Positions 45,422 to 57,585 of a DNA stretch of 64,000 nt are shown here, piece by piece. The position numbers were made by a program, and so were the translations under genes. The number at the start of each line of letters is the position of its first letter. Within the stretch, counting starts at the first letter, position 1. The DNA comes from Cryptomeria japonica (taxonomy: Eukaryota; Streptophyta; Pinopsida; Cupressales; Cupressaceae), in NCBI RefSeq assembly GCF_030272615.1, contig NC_081408.1, positions 60,906,114 to 60,970,113 of the forward strand. Reading direction: 5' to 3'. The notes beneath the pieces are model-generated. The model was not told the DNA's origin. It made no database searches and saw only the letters and a program-made list of their open reading frames with translations.

Positions 45422-45917
45422 TGTTTATATACAAAATTTGGTCCCTAAATAGGTACAAATAAGCTCATGACTATCTATATACAAAATTTGGCCCTTAAAT
45501 AGGTACAAATCAGCTCATGGTTGTCTATATGCAAAATTTGGCCTTTGAATATATACAAATCAACACATGGTCATCTAGACACAAAATTTGGCCTTATGTA
45601 CATTCAAATCGGCTCACAGTTTTCATCTATATATAAAATTTGGCCTCTTAATATGTATACAAATCAATTCATGACCATCTATACACAAAATTTTGCCTCT
45701 AATTACATACAAATCAGCTCATGGCCATCGTCTATATACAAACTATGGCCTCTCAATACATACAAAGCAACCCATGGCCATCTATACACAAAATTTGGCC
45801 TCTATATACATGCAAATTATCTCATGGCCATCTATATACAAAATTTGGCCTCTAAATAGGTACAAATCAACTCATGGCCATCTATATACAAAATTCTACC
45901 AAGGATATATACAATAT
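45422..45917. repeat. ~50-bp minisatellite, about ten copies
   Basis: CTATATACAAAATTTGGCC starts at about 45474, 45524, 45574, 45626, 45678, 45731, 45781, 45831 and 45881 (steps 50-53). Copies near 45781-45880 are nearly identical, earlier ones diverged. Apparent open frames here are by-products of the repeat. Confidence 0.93.
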
Positions 45918-46193
45918 TTCCAAAATCACTCTACCCTTTTGTAGAATCAATCTAATGAACCTTGTGGATCAACTATAATCCTTACTGTGCTAAATATTAC
46001 CTCATGGTCAAATTAATGAACTTTTCATAAATTCTTATTGAGCAATCTACCACGATATTCAATCAACTGAATATTTTGCTACAACAACAAGGTTAGAGTA
46101 ATTAAGAATATGCCCGGGCATGTTGAAGTCCTCGAACAACCAAACATCTAATTTCTTCATAGGATACCTTCTAAGCTATGTTTTTTTTACAAT
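45918..46193. other. Short unique spacer
   Basis: No gene, repeat or LTR recognised; it ends in the target site AGTAG of the next element. Confidence 0.5.
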
Positions 46194-46198
46194 AGTAG

Positions 46199-46990
46199 TG
46201 TTAGGATTCCCAAAGATACTGAGAGGGGGGTGAATCAGTATCTGACCGATAATAATATTTTCTTAACTTATAACATGAAAAGCATATTAAAACTGTGTAC
46301 CGGTAAACCACAAATAATGCAGCAAATAAGAATAACAACCACAACATGAAAAACACACCATAACATAATGTTTTAATGAAGAAACCCGATGTGGGAAAAA
46401 CCTCGGTGGGATTTGTGACCCACAATATTCACTTACCGACCAATAAGAGAATATTACTACTACAATAGGGGCCTACACATGCAGGAAGGTCAAGTGCCTA
46501 GAGCTCACTGCTCAATTACAAAAGAAGTCATACTGACTTACAAAAATGGATTATACTAATCTAATGTCTTGTACTACTTTAGATTAGCATCTGCTATGCC
46601 AGATTTAGTACCAGTTTAAGCTCTGCTACATACATAAACCCTTATCCAATAATTCGCATAATAGGTCTCCTACCTTCTATCTTTCGCATCATACCCTAAC
46701 ATATATAAAGTGATCTACAATGATCTCATACATATATGAGTCATATTACAATCCGCCATGTCGACTTACAAAATATTTTACAATTAATTACAAAATACAT
46801 TAATACAAAATTATTGTCGGCCAGGGTGCCGGTAATCTTCCTTTTCAGTGTCGGTGTTTGGTATGCCGGTGTAGTCTATCGGTGCCAGTGCCAGTGTCTG
46901 CCTGCTGGTATCACATGATTGTAAGGTTGCCATCAATGACAATACCTTCAATTACCTACAATATCTCATTGGAGTGTGCATTTGCCAACA
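46199..46990 (-). repeat. 3' LTR of the pol-less Copia element
   Basis: On minus it starts TGTTGGCAAATG and ends GGGAATCCTAACA. It closely matches 51801-52602, and its termini match the solo LTR 6152-6893. It contains the minus-strand TATA-like TATATAAAG... near 46700. Confidence 0.93.
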
Positions 46991-47157
46991 ATCTCCCCCT
47001 TTGGCATTGATGGCAACACTCATGAGAAAAATTCAAGAATGTATCCAAAAATTGAAGTCCAAAAATCTTGCCAAAAACTGTACCAGAAATTGTACCAGAT
47101 GCATGCTCCCCTTGAGCAGATAATCTCTACTTCCTTCTAACCATTTTTCTCATCACA

Positions 47158-50100
47158 CTACTCCCCCTTTGACATCAATGACAAAGGTTGCCATTCACTA
47201 TTAGTGGAGTCCTTCCTGGATTCTTGTAACCGGTGGGTTACAATCTGAATTATATCTATCGAAATCAAATTTAAACCATTGTTGAATGATTTGCTATCTT
47301 TTAGTGCCTCTTGAGTTCTCTGCACTGTACTGGTGAGTATGTGCATTTTCTCTTCTGGTGTCTTAAGTCCAGGAACCAGAGCCTCAGAAATTTCTTTTCT
47401 CAAAGAAATGAGGTAATCTAGTTTGGGACCAAGTCTACATTTCAAGTCCTTTGCTTTATCCTTTATTCTTTCTTTGTCCTTCTCTAACTACTTGATTTTC
47501 TCTTCTTGCTCTGCATTCTTCTTCTCTATCTCCAAAAATGAATCCGATGTACCTATCAGATTGTCAGCAATATTGTTAATCTTATCTTGTGCTTTATTGA
47601 TTTCCTTGTCTAGATCTTTTGTTAAAATATTTGTTTTACAGGAATCTCTATACAGTTTCTTGAAGTCAAAAATTATTTCTCCAAGTTCCGGTAATAATGT
47701 TTCCATTTTCTCCTTATTCTTCTTCACAATTTCCTCAAAGAATTTCTCTTTTTATTTAATCATTCTTTCCTTAAATGTATCCTCATTTATTTGATCAATA
47801 ATCAATATGTTGCTGGTAATGAACTTAGACAATGTGTCTAGTTGACCTAAAGAATCTTTGTTATCTACAATACACTTTGGTGCTATCAATTTAAGAATGG
47901 GAATTGTATCATCAATAGCCTTATAGGCTTGTGCATTGCACTACCTCTATTACATTTGTAGGTTTGAATTCTGCCATAGAAGTACCAGGTGTTTGTCCAA
48001 CTGCCTTCACAATAGCCATGATACCGGTTGTGGTAATTACCTTACTTGATTTGACCTTTGGTAGGTCAGTATGTGTTTGCATTTCTATAAACAAAGGTTT
48101 AGGCTTTTCAGTTTTGGCTGGTGGCACTGTTTCTATTAGAACCTGTGTCTCAACCTGTACCTATTCCGGTTTCTCTATTTGTGTCTCAGAAGGTTTCTCT
48201 GAGATTTCAACTGCCGGTTTTTCAAATGTATTCTTAGTTTGTACCTTTGTACTTTCCTTTGCCGGTTCTCTTGATGGTTTTTCAATTGTATCTACCAATT
48301 TCTCAATGTTATCCTTTGTCAGTTTCTCTGTCTGTGTAGGTTTTTTAATGCTTATCTCAACTTCTGTAGCTGGTGACTCAGTAGTCACATCTGTCCTCTT
48401 GTCCTCAGAGGTTTCTCTATCAACCACAACATTTACTTCTTGAGTAGCAATATTTACAATGTACAAAACTTTAGACTCATGATTTGTATCCTCTAATGGA
48501 GTCTCTATACTCTCAATAGCTGGTTGACTATCAGTAGTATCTACCAGTGGAGTATCTAAAGGAGGTGGGGGTACATTATCAATTATTTTAAGGCTTGGAG
48601 GACCACCTACCTTACCATTCCCCTTATCCCTGTCCTTTTGATATACTTTAATAGTCTTTGGTCTAAGTAATTCTTCCTGTTTTACCTTTTCCACAAAGAA
48701 TATATCCCATGCATCTGTTGTTTCCTTAGAGACTTCGTTTACTCTACCTGCCATTAGTGCTACATGTCGGTGAGCAGTGGAGAATACTGTCTGGTTTGCT
48801 TCACTAGTTAGTTTATCTATTTCATCAGGTGAGTTGACTGGATGTACTGCAAGTAATTTTTTAGTTTTAATTTTCTTGTCCATCTCAATGATTACTAACC
48901 TTCTAGCTTCTAATCTCCTATATAGATCATTTGGTATTTCATCAACAACTTTCATCAAAAATTTCTTATAAACATCTAAGTGTAAAATTACACTGTTCTC
49001 TATGCTTTCCTTGTCATCTGTAGATAGTGTGTTGTATATTTTGCTGATGTTCTTCAACTTACCATCCTTAGTGATTTCGCTCAAGAGTTTATCCAGTGGA
49101 GCAATATTCTATTTTGGCTTCTTTTTCTTTGGAGTCATTTTCTTTACCGGAGGCCTAACTGCCTATTGTTTTTGTCTGGTTCTCTTGGGTGTAGGTGAGG
49201 GTATTGTTGATGGTTTTCTTTTCCTTTCTACCCTTTTAAATACTGCTGGCATATCACTCTCAGAAGAAGTTCCAACTAGTGAAAGATGAGTTTCAGGTTG
49301 AAGTGTTTCTAACTCACTTTCACTTATACTAGTTTACTTCAAAACATCTTCTTTAATTGATTTAGCCTGTCGGGTTCCTTCCCTTACTGTTGCTTCAAAT
49401 TTCTTAACCCTTTTCCTGGACTGAATTCCACTTTCGATTGTTTCAGCATTTCCAAAAACTTTCTTAGTAGGTTCCTTTGGTGCTTCAAGGAGGGCTTTTG
49501 CATAAGTTTCAATAATATTGTCATCTATCTCATAGCCCATTTCAGTTACCTAGATAGTTCTAGGGACAACTGCCTCCATCCAGATTTCATCCTTTTTAAT
49601 TCTTTCTGATAATTATCCACAATAGCTTGTGACAGTCTTATTCTAGTTTTCATTCAAGCCTTTAATGCTTGAAATTATTCATTTAAGTTTTTCTCTCAGT
49701 TTTCTCCCATGTTGTTCAATAGATCCAATAGTTGTTTTCCTATCGGAATGTCAAAATGAAAATTTCTTGCACCAATACCGTGTACTTGTTTAGTTATGTA
49801 CAACATTAGACAAACAAGTAAATTTCCAAATCTGAATGTTCCTTTCTTATCTCCTTTAATTTTCCCCAGATTGTCTATCAATTCATCATTGAGCCATTCA
49901 CATACATCTATTCTTGCATTATCATTAACCATGTCATAAACACTCTTAATACATAGGCTAGAAACATAGTTCAACCTATTTGCATGTGTACCTTTATAAC
50001 CTAAGATCATACTGATAAATCTCACATTTATGTCCTTTACATCGTTTACCCTTAGAGACCTTTTCTCGAATGTTGCACTGGTTAAATCCATCACTGTGTC

Positions 50101-50565
50101 ATTTGAGACTTTGTCAGGTCTGCTACCGGTGGAAGGTAACCCTGTTACTGCCTTAACGACTTCCTTTGTGATTTTATGAATTGTATCCAACCAGAAGAAT
50201 TCACCATGAACTTTGCTTAGCACAATCCTTATAATATCCTTGGGAAAATCTGAGACACTAAGGATTTCAGTAAAACCTAGGGTTTTCACTATCTTATGTT
50301 CCGACTTGATATTTCCAAATTCATCACAAATCATAGTGCTATACATGTTTTTGATCTCATCATCACCTAATTCCTCTATATGACAATGTATATACATCCT
50401 AGGGTCTTCAACATATACTACTCCCTTAGGAATTTGAGAAAATGCACCTATGCTATCATCTTTCTTCACTATTTCAAGAACTAGTTTGAAAACGGGTCTA
50501 GGGCGCTTAATTACTTCAACAACAGTAGGGTTTTCAATAAATTCAGGAGTGGATGAAGATGCCAT
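47158..50565 (-). pseudogene. Giant second ORF of the pol-less Copia element, unknown function, broken
   Basis: From ATG 50565 (MASSSTPEF) to the stop at 47158, about 1,130 codons if joined. The N-terminal 290 residues are globular (FFWLDTIHKITKEVVKAVTG, RFISMILGYKG, RFGNLLVCLMLYITKQ). The middle has a basic region (KKKKPK, KRKPST), a helical part (about 49050-48650) and a long Thr/Glu/Lys/Pro-rich low-complexity stretch (48600-48160). The C-terminus is coiled-coil (KKNAEQEEKIK, KDLDKEINKAQDKINN). Breaks include stops near 49696, 49318, 49110, 48160, 47757 and 47488 and frameshifts near 49690 and 47935. No catalytic motif. I do not recognise the family. Confidence 0.7.
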
Positions 50566-50709
50566 GATTATAAATACCTCAATCTGCATTTAGGAAGAAT
50601 GCTTTGATTAACTGCTTTAGTTAGATGAAGAGTCTCCTGCCGGTGGAGTGATACTCTGTTATACCAGTGGAGGGGTATTCCCTTCAACATTCTGATCTGA
50701 ATTTCTGAT

Positions 50710-51729
50710 TCATTGTTTTGAGAATTCTTTCTTTACCTCTTCAACCTTTTCTTTACCTTTCAAACTAGGACCTTTGTTATTTGCCGGTGGGGACTTGCTT
50801 CTACAAAATTTTGCAATATGTCCAATTTTGTTACAAGCATAACAAGTCACATTATTTTTTTGAATAGCTTTCCCATATCCTATGCCGGTATGTGTTCTGT
50901 ATTGATTAGATAAGTGTCCAAATCTTCCACAAATATAACATCTTACATTCATTCTACAATTTTCAGAGTTATGACCAACTTTGTTGCATTTAGAACATTG
51001 ATCAGTGGGTGTAATAGTGTTCTGATAATTTCTAGATCTACACTGATTTGCTCTATGACCATACTTGTTACAGTTAAAGAATTTCCCATTGAATTTGTAA
51101 GCATTAGGTTGTCTTACCGGTTTGCTATGATCATGATTGTTTGCAGTATCGGAGCTTTCACCAGTTTCAAAGCCAAGGCCATTTGTATCCCCATTAGGTT
51201 TCTGATTCTTTAGCATGTCAACAAGTTCTTTTGAACTTTTCTTGAATTTCTCCTTGTGTTGACTTGCAACAGTCAGTTCATTCTCCAAGATTCTTTTCTG
51301 TCTTATGAGTTTAGTTCTATCATTTTGTGTATGCATCAGATCTATCTTCAACATATCATTTTCATGACTGAGTCTCGTGTTTTCATTTCCAGCATCATTT
51401 AGTCTTCTAACCAAGTCTTCTTCATTCTTCTTTCTGTCTTCAATTTCTTTACAAAATCTCATAGTCATATCTTGCATCTCATTCTTTGTTGTATTGATTT
51501 CTTGTCTTAGCTTGTTTACCAAATCATTAAGAGTTTCCTTTTCATCTTCCTCTTTCTGCATCTTCTCACAAAGTTCTCTTCTTTTATTTCTTGCTATAGT
51601 GTAATTTTCTTGAAGTGCTTGAAAGATATCCTGAGCAGCCTTCAGATCATCCTCAAGTTTGATATTCTTCACCCTTTTTGCGTCATAGTCTGAAAGAGTT
51701 GTTTCTAATTTCTTTCTCAAGTTTTCCAT
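50710..51729 (-). CDS. Coiled-coil protein with four zinc knuckles (gag-like)
   Basis: The ATG at 51729 is 57 bases from the PBS; the frame is open for 339 codons to 50710. The first 180 residues are a heptad-like coiled coil (charged Lys/Glu/Leu repeats from MENLRKKLE to VDMLKNQK). Then come Ser/Asp-rich linker and four CCHC knuckles: FNCNKYGHRANQC (first Cys replaced by Phe), CSKCNKVGHNSENC, CYICGRFGHLSNQY (last Cys now Tyr), and CYACNKIGHIAKFC; a basic/Glu-rich tail follows. The ordinary Copia gag (UBN2-like) domain is absent. Likely role: binding of element RNA, perhaps assembly through the coiled coil. It is the only open, undamaged ORF of this element. Confidence 0.82.
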   Translation of the reverse strand: MENLRKKLETTLSDYDAKRVKNIKLEDDLKAAQDIFQALQENYTIARNKRRELCEKMQKEEDEKETLNDLVNKLRQEINTTKNEMQDMTMRFCKEIEDRKKNEEDLVRRLNDAGNENTRLSHENDMLKIDLMHTQNDRTKLIRQKRILENELTVASQHKEKFKKSSKELVDMLKNQKPNGDTNGLGFETGESSDTANNHDHSKPVRQPNAYKFNGKFFNCNKYGHRANQCRSRNYQNTITPTDQCSKCNKVGHNSENCRMNVRCYICGRFGHLSNQYRTHTGIGYGKAIQKNNVTCYACNKIGHIAKFCRSKSPPANNKGPSLKGKEKVEEVKKEFSKQ

Positions 51730-51800
51730 CTCCACCGATGACAAGATCTTCCTCAAGCTGTTAGGCTTCTAAAAAAAGAGGACCAGGCTCTGATACCAAT

Positions 51801-52602
51801 TGTTAGGATTCCCAAAGATACTGAGAGGGGGAGGTGAATCAGTATTTGACTGGTAATAATATTTTCTTAACTTGTAACATGAAAAGCATATTAAAACTGT
51901 GTACTGGTAAACCAGAAATAATGTAGCAAATAGGAATAATAACCACAACATGAAAAACACACCATAACACAATGTTTTAATGAGGAAACCCGGTGTGGGA
52001 AAAACCTCGGTGGGATTTGTGACCCAAAATATTCACTTACTGGCCAATAAGAGAATATTATTGCTACAATAGGGGCCTGCACATGCAGGAAGGCCAAGTA
52101 CTGAGAGCTCACTGCTCAATTACAAAAGAAGTCACACTGACTTACAAAAATGGATTATACTAATCTAATGTCTTGTACTGCTTCAGATTAGCATCTGCTA
52201 TGCTAGATTCAGTATCAGTTTAAGCTCTGCTACATACATAAAACCCTTATCCAATAATTCACATAATAGGTCTGCTACCTTCTATCTTTTGCATCATACC
52301 CTAACATATATAAAGTGAACAAAAATGATCTCATACATATATGAGTCATATTACAATCCACCATGTTGTCTTACAAAAGATTTTACAATTAATTACAAAA
52401 TACATTAATACAAAATTGTTGTCACCGGGGTGCCGGTAATCTTCCTTTTTGGTGCCGGTGTTCTATATGCCAGTGTAGAGTCTGTTGGTGTTGGTGTCGA
52501 TGCCGGTGTTTGCCTGCCGATATCACATGATTGTAAGGTTTCCATCAATGACAATACCTTCAATCACCTACAATATCTCATTGGAGTGTGCATTTGCCAA
52601 CA
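51801..52602 (-). repeat. 5' LTR of the pol-less Copia element
   Basis: It abuts the PBS at 51786-51798. Differences from the 3' LTR are scattered single-base changes plus small indels. Confidence 0.93.
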
Positions 52603-52607
52603 AGTAG

Positions 52608-52800
52608 ACCTTGTTGGGTACTCACTACCCTCTCTATTGATGATTGTGGTGTCAATTTTTTTTGTCTCAATACAGTGACACAAAAAGTAATTCATCCCTT
52701 ATTCATTTTTTTCATCAGCAATAACCACATACACATGACCTGCATTTTATTTCAAATGATAAATTAGTACCAAAAATAGTGTAAAATGAAATAAAATGAG
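52608..52800. other. Spacer with (T)n tract
   Basis: AT-rich, no features other than short T runs. Confidence 0.4.
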
Positions 52801-53569
52801 TTAAAATTTTCCAATAACTAAGTAACAATTAACAATACTTGGTTGCACTAAGTCAGATACATGGTCAAAATCAACAAAAAATTCCATCTGGTTCAACAGT
52901 AGTGGTTTAGGATGTTTATATCCATCAATGGGAACTACATGTCTACAAGACCATCCATCAACCCACTCATATGATTCACACTCATCCCATAAAAAATCTG
53001 TACATGATGAGCAAAAACATACAATTTGTCTAGTATAAATAATTGATGAGATTGCATCTAAGCTTCTAAATGAGTGCAAGTCACTCGTTCCTGTAAGTGT
53101 ACAACAATTTGCATAGCTTGCAACATTAGATTCATGTATCAACCAAAAATATCTAGAAATAATATAATTACCTTGATTACCTGGTCCCATTGTTAGTTAC
53201 GCCACTGCACAATGGTTGTTTCATTTGTTAGATTAGCACCACCTTCATACTTTAGTTCATTTATCGAAAGGGCTCTTTTCACATATGCACTAGTGCCATC
53301 GTGCTCTCCCTTTCCATGTCCAACCTCACTAAAATTCCAAAAATGTTGTACACCAGTCCTCATATGCTCCTACTCAACCAATAGAACATTCTTGCATTCT
53401 TGAATTGTGATGTGCAGTTATTTGACCATATTATTTGTTGGTTGTATCTGATATTCCTTTCCCTTAAATTCTCATAGTAGACTTGAAAGCATCCTTGCAA
53501 AAACTCTGTCAAATGACTACGGTCGTCACTTATGTAGAACTGATATTCTCTTACTATCTTAGTGCCCAA
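52801..53569 (-). pseudogene. Transposase-like protein remnant, family not named
   Basis: The first part (53569-53360) reads REYQFYISDDRSHLTEFLQ, then an IIWSNNCTSQFKNARMF block. After a 1-bp shift near 53362 comes SEVGHGKGEHDGTSAYVKRA, then ETTIVQW, a stop, and DLHSFRSLDAISSIIYTRQI, CFCSSCTDFLWDECESYEWVD and a C-terminus ending at 52801. The W-S-x-x-C-x-x-Q-F-K-N and GHGKGEHDG blocks resemble a widespread plant/animal family of uncharacterised proteins with an RNase H-like transposase core. I am unsure of the superfamily. The Cys pairs near the C-terminus suggest zinc binding. No terminal repeats were found, and the N-terminal half is absent. Confidence 0.55.
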
Positions 53570-55403
53570 TATGGAGTGGGACTACTTGGATATTGGATGG
53601 ATGAGGTGTAGGATTTCCATGGGCAAGCATCATTCACTAAGGGTTTGATTATTTTTGTTCACATGAGGTTGGTGGGGATCTAAAAGCAATTTGGTCGAGA
53701 CAAAGAGAGTTGTTGGGTTAGATAACTAGGGATGTTGGTTTGGTTTGAGAGAGTTAGGTTTTTAATTCACTTGATCAACAAGTTGAGAGAATATTGAAAC
53801 ATGTATAGATGGTTGTTGTAGTGTAGTGGGGTCTTGAGCCATCTTATCATCCTAATGATGATTGGTGGCTTTTCCTTGGCCAATTCATCAACCTTATTTT
53901 CTTGTGATACATAACTTCTCACCGAATAAATTTCGCTATATTGTTCAATATTAGAAATTTGGCCTAGTATTAATATTGTATTAATAGGGAACTAATTTTC
54001 AATTTGATAACAAGAATAATTTCAAAGAAAATGGGATAAAAATTATGTACATTTTTTATAAGTTTTTGGAATTTTGCAATAAGAAAATGGATAAAAGTTA
54101 TAGTATAGGGGGCCCATGTAGAGTTAAAATAGAAAATAAGGTCTCTCATAATTAAATTTTATTTTAAATAATCCCTCTAAATATCAATTGAAAGTCAAGA
54201 AGAAAATTTGAAGAGTTTGTGTCTTTCAAAAGAAAACTCTATTTAAGAGGCCAAGAAAAGGCGAGGCATATTTGATCAACCATTCTATTTTTATTTCTAA
54301 TTCTTGTTGGAGAATTTGATGTTACAAATGTTGTTTCAGTTAACATGAGAATAAAAATCCTCTAGGTCTAGAATTGAAGGATGAAAACCCACAATTACTT
54401 GAGACGATTTCAAACAAAAATCACCATTGTACAAAATTGGCTATTTTTCTACTGATTGATTTGATTTAATAACATTTTCCATTCATAAACAAATCTTCCA
54501 TGAAATATTTTAAAACCCTAAATTTGAACATAAATGCCAAATATATATATATATTTTAAAAATGCATTACATAGACAAAGAAACCAAAAAACATACTTAA
54601 AAGTTGGCGAGAGGCATTAAAGACCCGCAACTTGGCTGAGGATGAGTTGAGCTCTTCAAATAAATAGGTACTTGTGGGGCCCAGGAAAAGGAACCCACTA
54701 TTTTCTATTAAATTTTACACTGTTAGGCTGTACACTATTCAATTGGAGGGGGATTGAACACACTCTGTCTGAAACAATACTACCACAAGGGCATCAAATT
54801 GATGCAATTTAGTTCCAAATGAATCTCCTCTGCTAGAAGCCTCAAATGTGACACACATCTAGAATTTCGCCCACACACTATTAGTTATTTCTCTATTTTT
54901 ATTTTTCTAGTCATTCTTGTTGTAATATTCCATAGTATAGATAGATTCTAATATGTGTAGTTCTAGTCTTTTTTACGTCATATTTTTTTTAGTTTCAATA
55001 TTTTTGAATTAAACCCAAACAAAACCTCTATGATTAATTGTAAAAGATTGAATATTTCATATGCACCATTGACCAAATTGTTTTGTATAGAATTACATTA
55101 GAGCTATAATAAGTTTATAATTTTCTACTTATAATATTTTCAAATATGTCTTGTCTATGATTTAATTTTTACATACACTATCATGACATTGACATGATTC
55201 TCTACCTTTCTACTATCATAGAATGCCACTCAACTAATTAATCTCACTTGTAAATATTAAATTTTAATTATTATTTGATTATTTACTCTAAAGAAATTAC
55301 AGTGATTATTTAAAATTAAAAAAGATATATTGGTTTTCAACATTACCTATCTTAATTTATCTAAAGGTGATTGGATGTAGTTAGAGTGTAAAGTAAAAAG
55401 ATA
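53570..55403. other. Gene-free AT-rich region
   Basis: No coding region, RNA gene or element ends recognised. A short AT run lies at 54540-54556. The sequence is rich in ATTTTATAATT-type words. Confidence 0.6.
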
Positions 55404-56831
55404 AAATTAACCATCAATTGTAGATATGAGGCTTAAGATATTGTGAAAATTGCATTAAATTGATTCAAGTGTGAATGAAAATTCACTAGAATTTAAAGAT
55501 AGCAGCGAGAAATAAAAAATTGACAAAAAAAATTGTAAATCAAATCAAATATTTTCTATGTAGAATGAGATGTCTACAACTAATTTAAGTTCTTTACATT
55601 AATATGGACAACTATAATTTCTTTGTGCACACCATTATATTATGTCTTTTGAGAAATGGTTTTATTTTTGTTGTTACTCTATTCATATTAAGAATGTTCT
55701 ACAAAATAATTAAATTTATGCTTTAGATTCTAGCATACAAATTATGATTTGTTTTTTTACAAGCTTATTACAAAAATATCTTAATTAACTCAAAATACTA
55801 TTATATATGATAGCATATCTAAAATGTGAGACATGGTTTTAATTTTGCTATTATTTTACTAATGATAAATATGTTCTATAAATACTTAAACTTATGGTTT
55901 GGATTCTTAAACATGTGATTTATGATTTGTTCTTTTATAATTCTATTATAAAAATATCTTCAATTAACTAAAGTAATTATTATATTGAATAAGATTTCTA
56001 AAATGATTGTCTACCTCGATAAAAAGAAAACATTTAAAATATCCACATCCTTGGATACTCCACCATCTAAATTTATAAGTGCCAAGTAGGTTACCTAGTT
56101 AAGATCTTAATTTTTCTTCATGTAAACTCTTTTGAATATTAGAAAAAATAAACCTTAAATATGGAATGCACTAAAAATAGAATTGGTGGAACTAATGATG
56201 CCCTCTATGGAGGTGCATTTGATAGTCTTAGAATACACCATAGATGTAAATCAACTATTTTGGCCATTCCTTGAATATTAAAATATATTACAATTTACAA
56301 ATATATGTTTTAGCTTACTCATTATTAAAATTATCTATGGCCTAGTTGATTGAGTTGAAAAGATGAAATTTTCATCCCTTGAACCATTTTGCAACATTTT
56401 TGAATAAAAGTAATGGTTTTTTATTATTGTGTTGAGTATTTGTTGTAAATTATATATTACATTATTGTTCATATAGTTTATGACTTGCAAATAAATTTAA
56501 ACACTTTAATATTTGTTTTTGATTAAGGGTTAAAGAAGTTTTGAGGGGACATAAAACCCCTTACAATAGGTTTTGAAGGGACCCAAAACCCTTTGGAATT
56601 AACAAGATTCTAGAGCCCACAAATAAAACACTACAAGAAGATATAGTCAAAGATTAATACTAGCCCACCATCAACCAACCATCAGTAAGGCAACTAAGAA
56701 CAAGAAAAGTCACCCATCAATCCTAAGTCATTAAACAAAATATGTCAACAACACAAGAAATAAGGGTTTTGCAAGTCTCTCCTAACCTGAAACATGGGTT
56801 TTGTCAAGGCTCCCAAAACCTTATTACAAAT
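55404..56831. repeat. Direct repeat copy A (about 1.43 kb)
   Basis: It runs from AAATTAACCATCAATTG to CCTTATTACAAA and matches copy B (57586-58449 continued at 62807-63392) nearly throughout, with scattered mismatches and small indels. No coding sequence recognised; it could be a non-autonomous element or a segmental duplication. Confidence 0.85.
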
Positions 56832-57585
56832 AGTTTAATCAATGAAACCCACAAAAATATACACAAAGCAATCAAGGCTTCCAATGAGTAGAAATCCACC
56901 TCTTTTGAAGAACTCATCTCCACCTCAATAGGAACAATAGAGGAAGAAATCACAAAAAAGAGAAACCACACCCAAGCCTTCTAAAATTGAGCATCCAAGG
57001 TAGAGACCAACCACCAATGCACCAATTCCAACCTCTTCCCCATGACATATTACCACTTACATAAGACCTATAGAAGAGGAAGAAGACAACACAAGGAGCC
57101 AACACTTGACCATGGACACAAAAAAACACCCCACATCAAGACAAGATGGCTTAAACTCCAAAGGAATCAATTGAAGAAGAAACATGGGTAGAGAAACAAA
57201 AAGCCTCAACCATAGGGCATCAACATATACAAGCATGACCCCAAAAATAGAGAGACCCCAAAGCCACAAACCAAAAGAAGGGCCAACATAGACCCTAAAA
57301 GGTGAAGCCCTCAAAAGAATAGGGGATTAAAGGCATGCCCCAACAAGCCCCAACAACCCCCAAAAAGGGAAAGATGAAGAAATCCAAACCACACTAGTGG
57401 TCAAAGTGAGAACTCCCAACTGTTGGAAGAAGGAAATCCAAACAGACATTGAGCAAGAACAAGAACTCCTTCCAGCTGCACAAGACCAAAGCATAGACCC
57501 CAAACCACCCCATAGCAGCCATAATGAAGAAATCCCCACCATCTATTGCTTGAATAGTAGGCAAAACAAACCCCATAATTACATT
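56832..57585. other. Sequence between repeat copies A and B
   Basis: About 750 bp, relatively C-rich on plus (many CCCCAAC/CACAAAAA words). Short minus-strand open frames (57057-57314, 57327-57542) have no recognisable domain. It is not found after copy B, which ends at a different unique sequence. Confidence 0.5.

Larger units (their letters stand above)
46199..52602 (-). mobile_element. Complete non-autonomous Copia-type LTR element, 6,404 bp, no pol
   Basis: LTRs 46199-46990 and 51801-52602 (792 and 802 bp), TSD AGTAG at 46194-46198 and 52603-52607. The PBS (TGGTATCAGAGCC on minus) is at 51786-51798. The polypurine tract (AAAGGGGGAGAT on minus) is at 46991-47003, next to the 3' LTR. The 4.8-kb interior holds two coding units: a coiled-coil/zinc-knuckle protein and a very long second ORF. 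No RT, RNase H, integrase or protease motif is seen in any frame, so it must rely on proteins of an autonomous relative. Confidence 0.93.

Noticed and set aside
45521-45944. Apparent repetitive protein (YIQNLASK/HGHLYTKFG units)
   Set aside because: By-product of the 50-bp minisatellite; the frame shifts with unit length (50-53 bp), and no start context or conserved product is evident.
13642-46198. The same 5-bp TSD (AGTAG) for the solo LTR at 13647 and the element at 46199
   Set aside because: The elements belong to different superfamilies; a shared 5-bp target is plausible by chance.
47423-49289. Several long plus-strand open frames in the pol-less Copia element
   Set aside because: They are antisense to the continuous Lys/Glu-rich ORF2; Ser/Phe/Leu-rich composition is the expected shadow.
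56950-57580. Minus-strand hydrophobic frames (57057-57314, 57327-57576) as membrane proteins
   Set aside because: Leu/Phe/Val-rich readings of a C/A-rich plus strand, with overlapping frames and no homology that I recognise.
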